Assembly: GCA_964472015.1 (NCBI GenBank)
Contig: CAYYIP010000004.1
Coordinates: forward strand, 1-64,000
Direction: 5' to 3'
DNA length: 64,000 nucleotides
Source: JAAYTD01 sp964472015
GTDB lineage: Bacteria > Bacteroidota > Ignavibacteria > Kapaibacteriales > UBA2268
The notes under the pieces were generated by a model. It did not search any database, had not been told where the DNA came from, and worked only from the letters and a program-made list of their open reading frames with translations. Positions 34,252 through 43,394 of the stretch are shown in pieces (the stretch's first letter is position 1; each line of letters opens with the position of its first letter). Both the position numbers and the translations under genes were made by a program.

Positions 34252-35268
34252 ATGGCAGATAATTATGTAAGCGTTGAGCAATTAGTAGAAGCTGGCGCTC
34301 ATTTTGGCCATCTTACACGCCGTTGGAATCCAAAAATGAATAAATATATTTTTGGTGAACGTAATGGTATTCATATAATAGATGTAAGAAAAACTCAAAT
34401 ATTAATAAACCACTGTCGTGGTATCATTCAAAATCTTGCTTCACAAGGCAAAAATATTCTTTATGTAGGGACAAAAACACAAGCAAAAGATATTGTAGTT
34501 GAACAAGCAACACGTGCAGGTATAAATTATGTATCTGAACGATGGCTTGGCGGTATGCTTACTAATTTTTCTACGATACGTAAGAGTATTCGTCGTTTAA
34601 GTAGCATTGATAAAATGGAAGCTGATGGTACTTTTGAAAAAATTACTAAGAAAGAAAGACTTCTATTAACACGTGAAAAAGATAGATTAAGAAAAGTGTT
34701 TGGTGGCATAGAAAATATGCAAAAATTGCCTTCTGCTATATTTGTTGTTGATGCAAAAAAAGAACATTTAGCTGTAAAAGAAGCACGTATCTTAGGAATT
34801 TCTGTTTTTGGTATTATTGATACCAATACTGATCCTGATTCTGTTGATTTTCCAATACCTGCAAATGATGATTCGGTAAAAGCTATTGATATTATAATGG
34901 GCATTATGACAGATGCTATTATAGAAGGTAGTGAAATATATAGAGTTCATGCAGCAGAGTTGGCAGCTATGCAAAGTAGAAATGAAAAGGAAAATGAAGG
35001 TGAAAATGCTGTAGAAGTAAAACAAACTTCGCATCGTCGTATGAGAGAAAGACGTGAACGTGATCGTAACCATGATAATCATAAACGAACTGATAAACAT
35101 AGAGATAATCAGAGACAAGAAACTACAAAAGTAGAAGAAAAAAAACAGGAAGTTACACAGGAAGTTACACAGGAAGTTACACAGGAAGTTCCTCAGGAAA
35201 TTACGCAGGAAGTTCCAAAAAAAGAAGAAAAAGTGGTTAACGATGACTCTACTAACGTAACTGAATAA
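34252..35268 (+). CDS. rpsB: 30S ribosomal protein S2 with long C-terminal extension
   Basis: S2 joins the small subunit late, near the mRNA exit. I start at the ATG at 34252, with GGAGG at 34240-34244; an in-frame TTG 39 bases upstream would include that site. The protein is 338 residues against the usual 230-270. The first 235 residues are ordinary S2 (LVEAGAHFGHLTRRWNPKM, RWLGGMLTNFSTIRKS, DTNTDPDSVDFPIPANDDS). The last 100 are a disordered extension: a basic, Arg/His-rich part followed by repeats of EVTQ. tsf follows, as is usual. Confidence 0.94.
   Translation: MADNYVSVEQLVEAGAHFGHLTRRWNPKMNKYIFGERNGIHIIDVRKTQILINHCRGIIQNLASQGKNILYVGTKTQAKDIVVEQATRAGINYVSERWLGGMLTNFSTIRKSIRRLSSIDKMEADGTFEKITKKERLLLTREKDRLRKVFGGIENMQKLPSAIFVVDAKKEHLAVKEARILGISVFGIIDTNTDPDSVDFPIPANDDSVKAIDIIMGIMTDAIIEGSEIYRVHAAELAAMQSRNEKENEGENAVEVKQTSHRRMRERRERDRNHDNHKRTDKHRDNQRQETTKVEEKKQEVTQEVTQEVTQEVPQEITQEVPKKEEKVVNDDSTNVTE
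35146..35217 (+). repeat. 12-bp in-frame repeat in rpsB
   Basis: Six tandem copies of a 12-base unit close to GAAGTTACACAG encode EVTQ-type tetrapeptides in the S2 tail. The first copies are almost identical and the last ones diverge. The frame is kept whatever the copy number. Confidence 0.9.
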
Positions 35269-35290
35269 TTATTTTTATAATATAAATAGA

Positions 35291-35325
35291 ATAAGTTGTA
35301 AATATTTATTACAACTTATTTTTTG
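35291..35325 (+). terminator. Terminator between rpsB and tsf
   Basis: The stem ATAAGTTGTAA / TTACAACTTAT is followed by a T-rich run, 22 bases after the rpsB stop and about 50 before tsf. It may reduce tsf relative to rpsB, or tsf may have its own promoter. Confidence 0.8.
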
Positions 35326-35375
35326 ATTAATTAAAAACTGATTTTTGAAATTATATATTAAAATAAATTTTTATT

Positions 35376-36239
35376 ATGACAATTACTCCTCAAATGGTTA
35401 AAACGCTCCGAGATAAAACAGGGGCAGGAATGGCTGATTGCAAAAAGGCTTTATCTGAAAATGATGGTAATATGGATGCTGCTATTGATTTCCTTAGAAA
35501 AAAGGGTGCTGCATCAGCTGCTAAACGTGCTGATAGAGAAGCAAAAGAAGGTGCTGTTATTGCTAAGACGAAAGGCCAAAAAGCTATTATTGTTGAAATC
35601 AATAGTGAAACAGATTTTGTTGCAAAAAATGTTCAATTTGTTGAATATGCAAATAATGTAGCGGAAGCTTTACTTAAAGCAGATGTTGAAAATAATAATA
35701 CTGAAGAACTATTTAAAATAAAATACGAAAATAATACAATAGAACAATTACATAATGATGTTCTTGCTAAATTTAGTGAAAAAATTGAAATTAGTAGATT
35801 TAAAACAGTTAAATCTACTGGATATGTTGAAAGTTATATCCACATTGGGAATAAATTAGCTGTTCTTGTTGAAGTATCTTGTGCTAATATATCTGAAGAA
35901 AGTAAAGTATTATTACGTGATATTGCTATGCAAATTGCAGCAATGAACCCTACTTATATTGATAAAACAGAAGTAACAGCAGAAACTCTTGAAAAAGAAA
36001 AACAAATATATATTGAACAAGCTATTGCAGAGGGAAAGAAACCTGAAATTGCAGAACGTATTGCTATTGGAAAGACTGAAAAATTTTACGAAGAATTTTG
36101 TTTAATGCAACAAATTTTTGTAAAAGATAGCAGTAAAAGAGTAGCTGATGTTGTTAAAGAAATAGCAACTGCAAGTAATTGTAATGATTTGCACATTGTA
36201 AGTTTTGTTCGTTTTGCTCTTGGTGGACAAGAGAAATAG
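35376..36239 (+). CDS. tsf: Elongation factor Ts
   Basis: EF-Ts exchanges GDP for GTP on EF-Tu. The 287-residue protein shows the N-terminal UBA-like domain with LRDKTGAGMADCKKAL, then the core contact segment ETDFVAKN, which inserts at the EF-Tu nucleotide site, and the second core half with IAMQIAAMNP. Length and order are normal. It follows rpsB, the standard pairing, but with a terminator-like stem-loop in between. Confidence 0.97.
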   Translation: MTITPQMVKTLRDKTGAGMADCKKALSENDGNMDAAIDFLRKKGAASAAKRADREAKEGAVIAKTKGQKAIIVEINSETDFVAKNVQFVEYANNVAEALLKADVENNNTEELFKIKYENNTIEQLHNDVLAKFSEKIEISRFKTVKSTGYVESYIHIGNKLAVLVEVSCANISEESKVLLRDIAMQIAAMNPTYIDKTEVTAETLEKEKQIYIEQAIAEGKKPEIAERIAIGKTEKFYEEFCLMQQIFVKDSSKRVADVVKEIATASNCNDLHIVSFVRFALGGQEK

Positions 36240-36306
36240 TATTAAATTATATTTTGTAAATATTTTACTTATATAATATAAAGTAATATATTAAAAATTA
36301 AAAATT

Positions 36307-36342
36307 AAAAACAGAGATATATAAAATATCTCTGTTTTTTTT
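36307..36342 (+). terminator. Intrinsic terminator after tsf
   Basis: The stem ACAGAGATAT / ATATCTCTGT has a short loop, an A-run before it and a T-run after it. Confidence 0.9.
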
Positions 36343-36434
36343 ATTATAACTATATAAAATAGATATTATTTAAAATATTAGAAGTTATAATTAAATAGAG
36401 GTTATGATTACTTAATAAAAATAATTATTTAATA

Positions 36435-36467
36435 AAAAAGGAACTAATGATTATTAGTTCCTTTTTT
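36435..36467. terminator. Terminator for rpsO (usable both ways)
   Basis: The stem AAGGAACTAAT / ATTAGTTCCTT with a short loop is flanked by A-run and T-run. It lies just downstream of the rpsO stop on the minus strand, facing the tsf terminator. Confidence 0.9.
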
Positions 36468-36500
36468 AGATTAAAATTTAAAACTATAAAATGTTATATA

Positions 36501-36767
36501 TTACTTACGTAATTCTAATGCAGCAATAATAGCACGATAACGTTCTATATCAGTTTTTATTAAATAATTTAATAATTTACGTCGTTTACCTACAAGCATA
36601 ATTAAACCACGACGTGTATGATTGTCTTTCTTGCGAGTTTCTAAGTGCTTTGTTAAATTTGCTATTCTTGTTGTTAGTATAGCAATTTGGACTTCAGCTT
36701 TTCCGCTATCCTTAGGATTATCACCATATTTAGCAATAAGTTCGGCTGTTTTTTCTTTAGTTATCAT
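36501..36767 (-). CDS. rpsO: 30S ribosomal protein S15
   Basis: S15 is a primary 16S rRNA-binding protein. The 88-residue length is standard. Visible family segments are GDNPKDSGKAEVQIAILTTRI, shown here as the core DSGKAEVQIA, then HLETRKKDNHTRRGL and LVGKRRKLLNYL. It is a single gene; no pnp follows. Confidence 0.97.
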   Translation of the reverse strand: MITKEKTAELIAKYGDNPKDSGKAEVQIAILTTRIANLTKHLETRKKDNHTRRGLIMLVGKRRKLLNYLIKTDIERYRAIIAALELRK

Positions 36768-36900
36768 TGTTTTTTATTATATATGTATATTAATTACAAA
36801 GTATTAGAATTACAAAGATAATATTTTTTTTTCAAAATAACAAATATATATATATAATTTTTTTTGATTTATAATCTTTTAATTTTTAAAAAATTTTAAA

Positions 36901-37857
36901 TTAATTAGAAGCATTAAAATATTCAATACATAATATTTTATCTTTATTTATTTGTTTAACAAGAGATTCTACATTTTCAAATTTCCGTTCTTCTCTAATA
37001 TATTTTTTAAAAAATACTTCAGCAGTATAATGATAGACTTCATTATAGAAATCAAATATATTAACTTCTAAATTTATATTTTTAGTATTATTCAAAGTTG
37101 GTCGTATTCCTATATTTGCCATTCCTTTTAATCTTATTTGTGTTTCTGTTTCTATATTTAGTATTTGAGGTTTTAATTCTATTTCACAAGCATAAACAGC
37201 ATTTTTTGGTAATAATTTATTCTTATCTATTTGTATATTTATTGTTGGGAACCCTATTTTTCGTCCAATTTGTTTTCCTTTTATTATTGTTCCTTTTATT
37301 GAATATGTACGACCTAACATTGTATTAGCATCTTCTATATTTCCATTTGCAATAAGTTTTCTTATTTTAGAACTCGAAATAACTGTATTATTATTTACAA
37401 TAGGATTACAAGGTATTACTTCTATATCAGGTAAATGTAGTGATTTTAATAATTCATAGGACCCTGTTCTATTTTTTCCGAAATAATTATTAAATCCAAT
37501 ATAAAGTTTATTAAATCCTATTTTTTTATATAAGTAATTATTTATAAAATCAATAGCCGATAAATTTGCAAATTCTTCATTAAATGGTATAACAAATGTT
37601 TCATCAATTCCTTTTTTTTCAAAAATGCTTAATTTTTCATCGTTAGTTGTTAATAATTTAAAATTAGCATTTTTATTAAAGAAAGAGCGTGGTAGTGGTT
37701 CAAAAGTAAGTACCATTGTTTTTAGGTGTTTTTGATTTTCAGTTAATAATTTTTGTAATATACTTATATGACCTAAATGTACGCCATCAAAACTACCGAT
37801 TGTTAATGCTCGTTTAGAGGAAAAAGGTACTTCTATTATATTTTTATAAATCTTCAT
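36901..37857 (-). CDS. ribF: Bifunctional riboflavin kinase / FAD synthetase
   Basis: RibF phosphorylates riboflavin to FMN and adenylylates it to FAD. The 318-residue protein has the nucleotidyltransferase half first, with the SFDGVHLGHISIL ATP site and a later ISSSKIRKL motif, then the kinase half with GRKIGFPTINI and GMANIGIRPT. The start is only 5 bases downstream of the ahcY stop, so the two are one transcript. Confidence 0.95.
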   Translation of the reverse strand: MKIYKNIIEVPFSSKRALTIGSFDGVHLGHISILQKLLTENQKHLKTMVLTFEPLPRSFFNKNANFKLLTTNDEKLSIFEKKGIDETFVIPFNEEFANLSAIDFINNYLYKKIGFNKLYIGFNNYFGKNRTGSYELLKSLHLPDIEVIPCNPIVNNNTVISSSKIRKLIANGNIEDANTMLGRTYSIKGTIIKGKQIGRKIGFPTINIQIDKNKLLPKNAVYACEIELKPQILNIETETQIRLKGMANIGIRPTLNNTKNINLEVNIFDFYNEVYHYTAEVFFKKYIREERKFENVESLVKQINKDKILCIEYFNASN

Positions 37858-37862
37858 TTATT

Positions 37863-39278
37863 CTAATATCTATAATGGTCAGGTTTGTATGGACCGCCAA
37901 TAGGAACTCCTATATAATCTGCTTGTTTTTGTGTTAAAGTTGTTAATTTTACTCCTATTCTTGATAAGTGAAGTCTTGCAACTTCTTCATCTAAATATTT
38001 AGGTAAGCGATATACACCTATTTCATATTTTTTTAAATATAAGTCTAATTGAGCTAAGATCTGATTAGTAAATGAATTACTCATTACAAAAGACGGATGA
38101 CCAGTTGCACATCCTAAATTTACTAGACGACCTTCGGCTAATATAAATATAGAACTTCCATTAGGTAGATTATATTTATCTACTTGTGGTTTGATATTTG
38201 TTATAGTAACTCCTTTATGTTCTTTTAATTTTGAGACTTGTATTTCGTTATCAAAATGTCCTATATTACAAACAATAGCTTGGTCTTGCATTTTTAACAT
38301 ATCTTCTAATTTTATAACATCACAATTCCCAGTTGTAGTTACAAAAATATTTGCTTCTTTTAAAGCATCTTCTAATAATGTTACTTCGAACCCTTCCATA
38401 GCTGCTTGTAAAGCACATATAGGATCTATTTCTGTTATTAGAACTCGTGCACCATAGCTTCGCATAGAATGAGCACAACCTTTCCCTACATCGCCATATC
38501 CAAGTACACAAACTACCTTACCTGCTATCATTACATCAGTAGCACGTTTTATTCCATCTGCTAAAGATTCACGACAACCATAAAGGTTATCAAATTTTGA
38601 TTTTGTTACTGAATCATTTACATTTATAGCAGGGGTTAATAATTCTCCACGTTCAAACATTTGATATAAACGGTGCACACCAGTTGTTGTTTCTTCAGAA
38701 ACACCTTTCAGATCTTTTATTAATTTATGCCATTTTTGATTATCAATATTTTGTACTGATTTTAATATATTTAATATAATTTTTTCCTCGTTATTAGCAG
38801 GTGTTGCATTTAATAATAACGGCGTATTTTCTGCATAATATCCTTTATGAACCATTAAAGTAGCATCGCCACCATCATCTACTATTAATTGTGGACCTAG
38901 ATTATCAGGGAATGATAATGCTTGTAAAAGGCACCACCAATATTCTTCTAATGTTTCACCTTTCCAAGCAAATACTGGGACCCCACGAGAAGCAATAGCT
39001 GCTGCCGCATGATCTTGCGTAGAAAAAATATTGCAACTTGCCCAACGTACATTAGCACCTAATTGTACTAAAGTTTCTATTAAAACAGCAGTTTGTATTG
39101 TCATATGAAGTGAACCTGTTATACGTACCCCATCTAAAGGTTTTTGCCCCTTATATTTTTGACGAATAGACATTAGACCGGGCATTTCTTTTTCTGCTAT
39201 TTCTATTTCTTTAAAACCAAAATCTTTTAAAGATATATCTGCAACTTTATAAGGTAATTTTGTTATTAAATTTTCCAT
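37863..39278 (-). CDS. ahcY: Adenosylhomocysteinase
   Basis: This enzyme hydrolyses S-adenosylhomocysteine to adenosine and homocysteine, keeping methylation reactions running. The 471-residue protein has the N-terminal block GVRITGSLHMTIQTAVLIE, the substrate segment HAAAAIA and the NAD-binding loop VLGYGDVGKG at about 257-266. It ends in KPDHYRY, the usual C-terminus whose Lys and Tyr reach the NAD of the partner subunit. The size includes the roughly 40-residue insertion typical of long bacterial SAHH. ribF lies immediately downstream. Confidence 0.97.
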   Translation of the reverse strand: MENLITKLPYKVADISLKDFGFKEIEIAEKEMPGLMSIRQKYKGQKPLDGVRITGSLHMTIQTAVLIETLVQLGANVRWASCNIFSTQDHAAAAIASRGVPVFAWKGETLEEYWWCLLQALSFPDNLGPQLIVDDGGDATLMVHKGYYAENTPLLLNATPANNEEKIILNILKSVQNIDNQKWHKLIKDLKGVSEETTTGVHRLYQMFERGELLTPAINVNDSVTKSKFDNLYGCRESLADGIKRATDVMIAGKVVCVLGYGDVGKGCAHSMRSYGARVLITEIDPICALQAAMEGFEVTLLEDALKEANIFVTTTGNCDVIKLEDMLKMQDQAIVCNIGHFDNEIQVSKLKEHKGVTITNIKPQVDKYNLPNGSSIFILAEGRLVNLGCATGHPSFVMSNSFTNQILAQLDLYLKKYEIGVYRLPKYLDEEVARLHLSRIGVKLTTLTQKQADYIGVPIGGPYKPDHYRY

Positions 39279-39465
39279 TTTTTTGCATTATGTTTTTTAG
39301 TATTATTTTTCTATTCTAAGATAGAATTTTTTAATAATTTTAAATATACATATTTATTTCATAAATATAATTAATATTATTTAAAATATTTTTTATAAAA
39401 TATTTGTTCATAAATTATTTATAGATTTATACCATATATTTCTATTATTATAAAAATCAAGATAA

Positions 39466-39993
39466 TTAATTAAGTATATATTTTTCAAAAAAATATTTAA
39501 AAGATATATTTTTATTTATAGCAGTGTTAATATCATATTGTTTTACTAATTCTTCCAGAAAATCAATTCTTGAATGAAATCTACGCCCATAAAGGGTATT
39601 AAATACTTCTTTTGTTATTAACTCGGTTCGTTGATATTTTTCAATTTTCCATTCGTCTGCATTTTTATCTGTTAGTCCAGCAATAAACCAGCTTTCAATT
39701 TCTGCAATTACTATAATCATTTTATCATAACTAGCACTAGCAAATCTTGCTTGGAGTTTTTTCTTTTTATGAGCTATACTAGTTTCATCATCAATATCAG
39801 CAACAATTAAATAATCAAAATTTAACATAATAATACTTTCTATAAATTTAATTGTTTTAATTTTTTTCATTTGAGCATATTGTAAAATTTCTACATCATC
39901 GTATTGTTTTTTTAATAAAGGTTCAATGATATTAGAAAAAAATACATAATCATCATGTCCTTCAACAAATACATATATTTTACTTAGTGCCAT
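39466..39993 (-). CDS. TOPRIM-like (DUF4276-like) nuclease candidate
   Basis: This 175-residue protein has the outline of a small TOPRIM-fold protein. VFVEGHDD places a conserved glutamate at residue 11, LIVADIDDE gives an acidic D-x-D at 66-68, and IAEIESWFIAG resembles the E-x-W-F segment seen near the end of DUF4276-like proteins. This acidic set suggests metal-dependent nuclease or ligase-like chemistry. It starts 2 bases after the stop of the ATPase gene, so the pair is surely one unit. Such ATPase plus small TOPRIM pairs occur in split OLD-like and PARIS-like defence systems. The exact family is uncertain. Confidence 0.65.
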   Translation of the reverse strand: MALSKIYVFVEGHDDYVFFSNIIEPLLKKQYDDVEILQYAQMKKIKTIKFIESIIMLNFDYLIVADIDDETSIAHKKKKLQARFASASYDKMIIVIAEIESWFIAGLTDKNADEWKIEKYQRTELITKEVFNTLYGRRFHSRIDFLEELVKQYDINTAINKNISFKYFFEKYILN

Positions 39994-39995
39994 TA

Positions 39996-41255
39996 TTAAC
40001 TCAATAAATTTTGAATAAAAAGTTCTTCTATCCCTATTTCATTTTTCATAAATTGAATAATTTCCGAACGAGTAGACAAATGAGCAATGGATGAAAATCC
40101 TTCTTTTGTTCTTGTTAGATAAAATATATTTTCTAATCCTGCATATTTAACAATTTCAGGGTTATGAGTAGTCAAAAATATTTGTATATGATTAGATGCA
40201 TCTTTCATCATTTCAATAATTTTTGAAATAAGGTAAGGATGTATTCGTCCTCCTGGTTCTTCAAATATAGTAATTAGTTTATTTTCAAAAAATAAAGCAA
40301 TAATAATAGATATTAAAAAAACAGAACCACTTGATAACAAAGAAGCGGGTACTAAAACATCAGGTGCATATTTTTCTTTGACTTGTATTTGTAAATGTTT
40401 ATCTAAAAATTTTTTAACTTCAATATCTTGTACAAACGGTAATAAATAATGTATATAATTGAATAATCTGCGTCTTGATTCATCATCAGCAAGAATTTTA
40501 CGTAAAACAATTGCAATATTTTCACCATTATCTTCTAGAACAGCCCGTCCTGTAACCAATGAAATGGAACGACTTTGTATAGGATCTAGATCATATATAG
40601 ATAAATTGCCCAAAGTTTTACGTACACTTTCAGGAAGCGGTATATTATATTGATTTTCAATAAATAGTGTTTTATTTAAGTTAACCGAAATATAATTAAC
40701 ATCTACAAACAAGGGAGGGATGATATCATCTTTAGTAATATTAAAGCTAGTATTATTAATAAAGTTAGTTTCTATTTTGTTGCCATTATTAAACATTTCT
40801 AATATTCCGGTCCCTATACTAACATCTGTCCCGTTTATTGTTTCGTAAAATTCAAATTTTTGAATTAAAGAATCATAAATAACTCTAAATTCTTCTGCGT
40901 CTTCAATATATTCAATTTCAAAAGCAGTATCAAAAGAAACAGAACGCATTTTTATAACTTTATCAAATATTTTCTTCATCCCACATATTTGAGAAGAACT
41001 ATCTATTTCTATTTTAAAAAAAGTACTTTTAATATCTTTACCAAAATATAAATTTCGTAGATAATCAATACCACCTTGTAAAGAAATAGCATTACTAAGT
41101 CCCATATTGATTATATCACGAATAAATTTAAATATACTAAGGAAATTAGATTTCCCGGATGCATTAGGTCCTATTAAGACATTAAACTTAGATGGAAATA
41201 TATCTAACTCCTTAAAACTTTTGAAATTTTTTACTACAATTCTTTTTATTTGCAT
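39996..41255 (-). CDS. ABC/SMC-like AAA ATPase (AAA_21 / OLD type)
   Basis: This 419-residue protein starts with the RecF/OLD-like IKRIVVKNFKSFKELDI. Walker A GPNASGKSN is at about 29-37. A long middle part of about 250 residues precedes the ABC signature-like LLSSGS (306-311), Walker B ITIFEEPG (328-335) and the H-switch LTTHNPE (361-367). It has the EEP-x3-HP form common in anti-phage and abortive-infection ATPases. The TOPRIM-like gene follows after 2 bases and a tiny two-helix membrane protein precedes it by 42 bases. AGGA lies 7 bases before the start. A defence role is inferred from architecture only. Confidence 0.8.
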   Translation of the reverse strand: MQIKRIVVKNFKSFKELDIFPSKFNVLIGPNASGKSNFLSIFKFIRDIINMGLSNAISLQGGIDYLRNLYFGKDIKSTFFKIEIDSSSQICGMKKIFDKVIKMRSVSFDTAFEIEYIEDAEEFRVIYDSLIQKFEFYETINGTDVSIGTGILEMFNNGNKIETNFINNTSFNITKDDIIPPLFVDVNYISVNLNKTLFIENQYNIPLPESVRKTLGNLSIYDLDPIQSRSISLVTGRAVLEDNGENIAIVLRKILADDESRRRLFNYIHYLLPFVQDIEVKKFLDKHLQIQVKEKYAPDVLVPASLLSSGSVFLISIIIALFFENKLITIFEEPGGRIHPYLISKIIEMMKDASNHIQIFLTTHNPEIVKYAGLENIFYLTRTKEGFSSIAHLSTRSEIIQFMKNEIGIEELFIQNLLS

Positions 41256-41297
41256 TTTTATCCTCTTAATTATTATAAGCTATACAATATATTTATA

Positions 41298-41492
41298 TTA
41301 TAATATAGATATACAAAAAAAACCTTCTGATAATTTAATAACAACAAATAATAAAATAACAACTACCAAAATACTTACAGCAACTTTTAACATTTTTTTT
41401 ATTATTAAAACTATAATAGTTATAATAAGTATTGCTAAAAAAATAATTGTTTCGATATTTAAAGATGAAATTGTATCGATTATATCTCGCAT
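41298..41492 (-). CDS. Small two-helix membrane protein
   Basis: This 64-residue protein starts MRDIIDTISSLNIE, then has a hydrophobic helix (about 15-31), the short positive loop KKMLK and a second helix (about 36-53). It resembles nothing I know. The opposite strand has a longer open frame, but its sequence lacks any domain and overlaps the ATPase start, so I prefer this one. It lies 42 bases upstream of the ATPase on the same strand and could be a third member of that unit, for example a membrane effector. Confidence is limited by its small size. Confidence 0.5.
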   Translation of the reverse strand: MRDIIDTISSLNIETIIFLAILIITIIVLIIKKMLKVAVSILVVVILLFVVIKLSEGFFCISIL

Positions 41493-41605
41493 ATATTTTA
41501 ATCTATTTTTTGTTATAATTAAAAAAATAAATATAAAAATATTAAATAATTATATCAATTAATAATAATTTATTAAATAAAAATTAATATAACAAAAAAC
41601 TATAA

Positions 41606-41959
41606 TTATTTTATTATTGTTATCCCTTTTTCTTTTAATATTTCTCGATTTTTCAATTCAATAGGAACGACCTCTTGCATAAACTTATTCCAAATATCGC
41701 TAACTATTAATTTTGTACCTTCTGTTGTTATGAATATATTATTCAATAATTTAATATTTTTATCGCGTTTTATATATTCATTTTTAACAATTTCTAAATC
41801 AATATTATTATCAAAATTTTCTTTTGAAACAATATTATAAATATTTTGTGTAATATCTGTTATATCTTTTATAAGTTTTTCAAATTTTATAAATAAATCA
41901 TTATTTTTATTTAAATTATTATTATTTGTATTTTCATTATTTAATGGGTTATTATACAT
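41606..41959 (-). CDS. Small helical protein, unknown
   Basis: I do not recognise this 117-residue protein. The first 20 residues are Asn-rich and probably disordered. The remainder is a predicted helical, charged protein with segments FEKLIKDITDITQNIYNIV and IWNKFMQEVVPIELKNREIL. Its start overlaps the end of the aroE-aroK fusion by 8 bases, which supports translation as the last gene of the aro-fabD operon. Confidence 0.6.
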   Translation of the reverse strand: MYNNPLNNENTNNNNLNKNNDLFIKFEKLIKDITDITQNIYNIVSKENFDNNIDLEIVKNEYIKRDKNIKLLNNIFITTEGTKLIVSDIWNKFMQEVVPIELKNREILKEKGITIIK

Positions 41960-43379
41960 TTAATATATCCTTAATTTCTAAATACACATTATTAATATTA
42001 GAATTTATATTATTAATTCCATCATTATAAAAAATAATATCGGAGTTATTAAAATAATTTTGTTTTCTTTTATTAAAAAAAGTTAATAATTGATTTTCAT
42101 TATTTATTCTTAATAATGGTCGATTAGTATCATCAATACGTTCTTTAATGATATCTAAATCAGAATATAAATACACATTATATCCATTTTCTTTTATGAT
42201 TAGTTTATTTATAGTTTTTTCTAAACTTCCACCACCTAGTGCAATAATTTTTTTATTTTTATTTTTAACAATTTTTTCTAATATTTCAGTTTCAGCCAGT
42301 CTAAAATTCTCTTCGCCAAACTTAGCAAAAATATTATTTATAGATGAATTAAAATATTCTTCAATTAATTTATCTAAATCTACATATTCAATATTTAGCT
42401 TTTTTGATAAATTATAAGCAAAAGTAGTTTTTCCGCTGCCACTAAATCCTGATAAAAAAATATTATCTATAGTTTTTTTTCTATTTATATTTTCTATATT
42501 TACAATATTAAATAGTTCTTTTATAATTTTATTTTTTTTATTATCACACAATTTTATATCTGTAAAAATTTCAAAAGCTGGAATCGCTTGATTTATTAAC
42601 CAATATTCACCGGTAATAACTGTATCAACTTGTGATTTGACAAAATTAATAAATTCAATATTTTTATAATCAGCAAAAAATATAATACTGTTTTTATTAA
42701 AATTAATGTTATTCAAATATTGATGTGCATTTGGAATTGTTATAAAAATAAAATCATAATTGTATAAAATATTATCCTTTAGAAAAGGCATAACATTATA
42801 ATTTATATTATAATTAAATTTAGAAATTAAATTATTAATATTATCTATCGTTTTATTAAAGATAGTAATATCATATTTTTTTAATATTTTTTGTAATGCA
42901 TAGATTACTGCTATTGCAGCGCCTCCTGCACCTATGACAGCTATTTTTTTATTATTTAGATCTATTTTATAGTAGTTTAGAGAATCTATTATACCATTTA
43001 TATCGGTATTAAATCCTAATATATTTTTATATTCTTTATGATTTATAATAGTATTTACTGCATCTATATTTTTAGCGTCTTCACTTAACTTATCACAGTA
43101 TTTAGAGATAAAACATTTAAAAGGAGCTGTAATATTAGCTCCTTTTAAATTAAATTCTTTATTTAAATAATCTATTTCATTTATATTTTTAGCAAATATT
43201 CGTGTATAATAATAATTATTATTACTATTATTATTATTATTATTATTAATAGTATTATTATCTGAATAATTAGTTCCTAGCTTTGATAGATTAAATTTTT
43301 TAAAGCAATAATTATATATATCGGGGCTCTTACTATGAGCAATAGGATTTCCAAAAATAGCAATATTAATATTATTCAT
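41952..43379 (-). CDS. aroE-aroK: Shikimate dehydrogenase - shikimate kinase fusion
   Basis: This is one 475-residue protein for two consecutive shikimate steps. The N-terminal AroE part (about 1-280) has GNPIAHSKSPDIYN, the catalytic lysine in ITAPFK (residue 88), GFNTDINGI and the NADP-binding VIGAGGAAIA. The AroK part (about 306-475) has the P-loop SGFSGSGKTTF (310-320), the substrate segment DLDKLIEE and ALGGGSL, and NRPLL in the lid. An Asn-rich insert at about 40-55 interrupts AroE between its first strands. The upstream aroD ends 15 bases before it. Both active sites look complete. Confidence 0.9.
   Translation of the reverse strand: MNNINIAIFGNPIAHSKSPDIYNYCFKKFNLSKLGTNYSDNNTINNNNNNNSNNNYYYTRIFAKNINEIDYLNKEFNLKGANITAPFKCFISKYCDKLSEDAKNIDAVNTIINHKEYKNILGFNTDINGIIDSLNYYKIDLNNKKIAVIGAGGAAIAVIYALQKILKKYDITIFNKTIDNINNLISKFNYNINYNVMPFLKDNILYNYDFIFITIPNAHQYLNNINFNKNSIIFFADYKNIEFINFVKSQVDTVITGEYWLINQAIPAFEIFTDIKLCDNKKNKIIKELFNIVNIENINRKKTIDNIFLSGFSGSGKTTFAYNLSKKLNIEYVDLDKLIEEYFNSSINNIFAKFGEENFRLAETEILEKIVKNKNKKIIALGGGSLEKTINKLIIKENGYNVYLYSDLDIIKERIDDTNRPLLRINNENQLLTFFNKRKQNYFNNSDIIFYNDGINNINSNINNVYLEIKDILNV
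43208..43260. repeat. ATT/AAT trinucleotide tract inside aroE-aroK
   Basis: A run of mainly ATT triplets (AAT on the coding strand) encodes the poly-Asn insert of the fused enzyme. The codon-sized unit lets copy number drift without frameshift. Confidence 0.85.
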
Positions 43380-43394
43380 TATATATTTTCTATA

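Noticed and set aside
41107..41562. 151-residue plus-strand frame
   Set aside because: It overlaps the ATPase start region and the small membrane gene and has low-complexity Ile/Lys content and no domain. The minus-strand frame fits the operon better.
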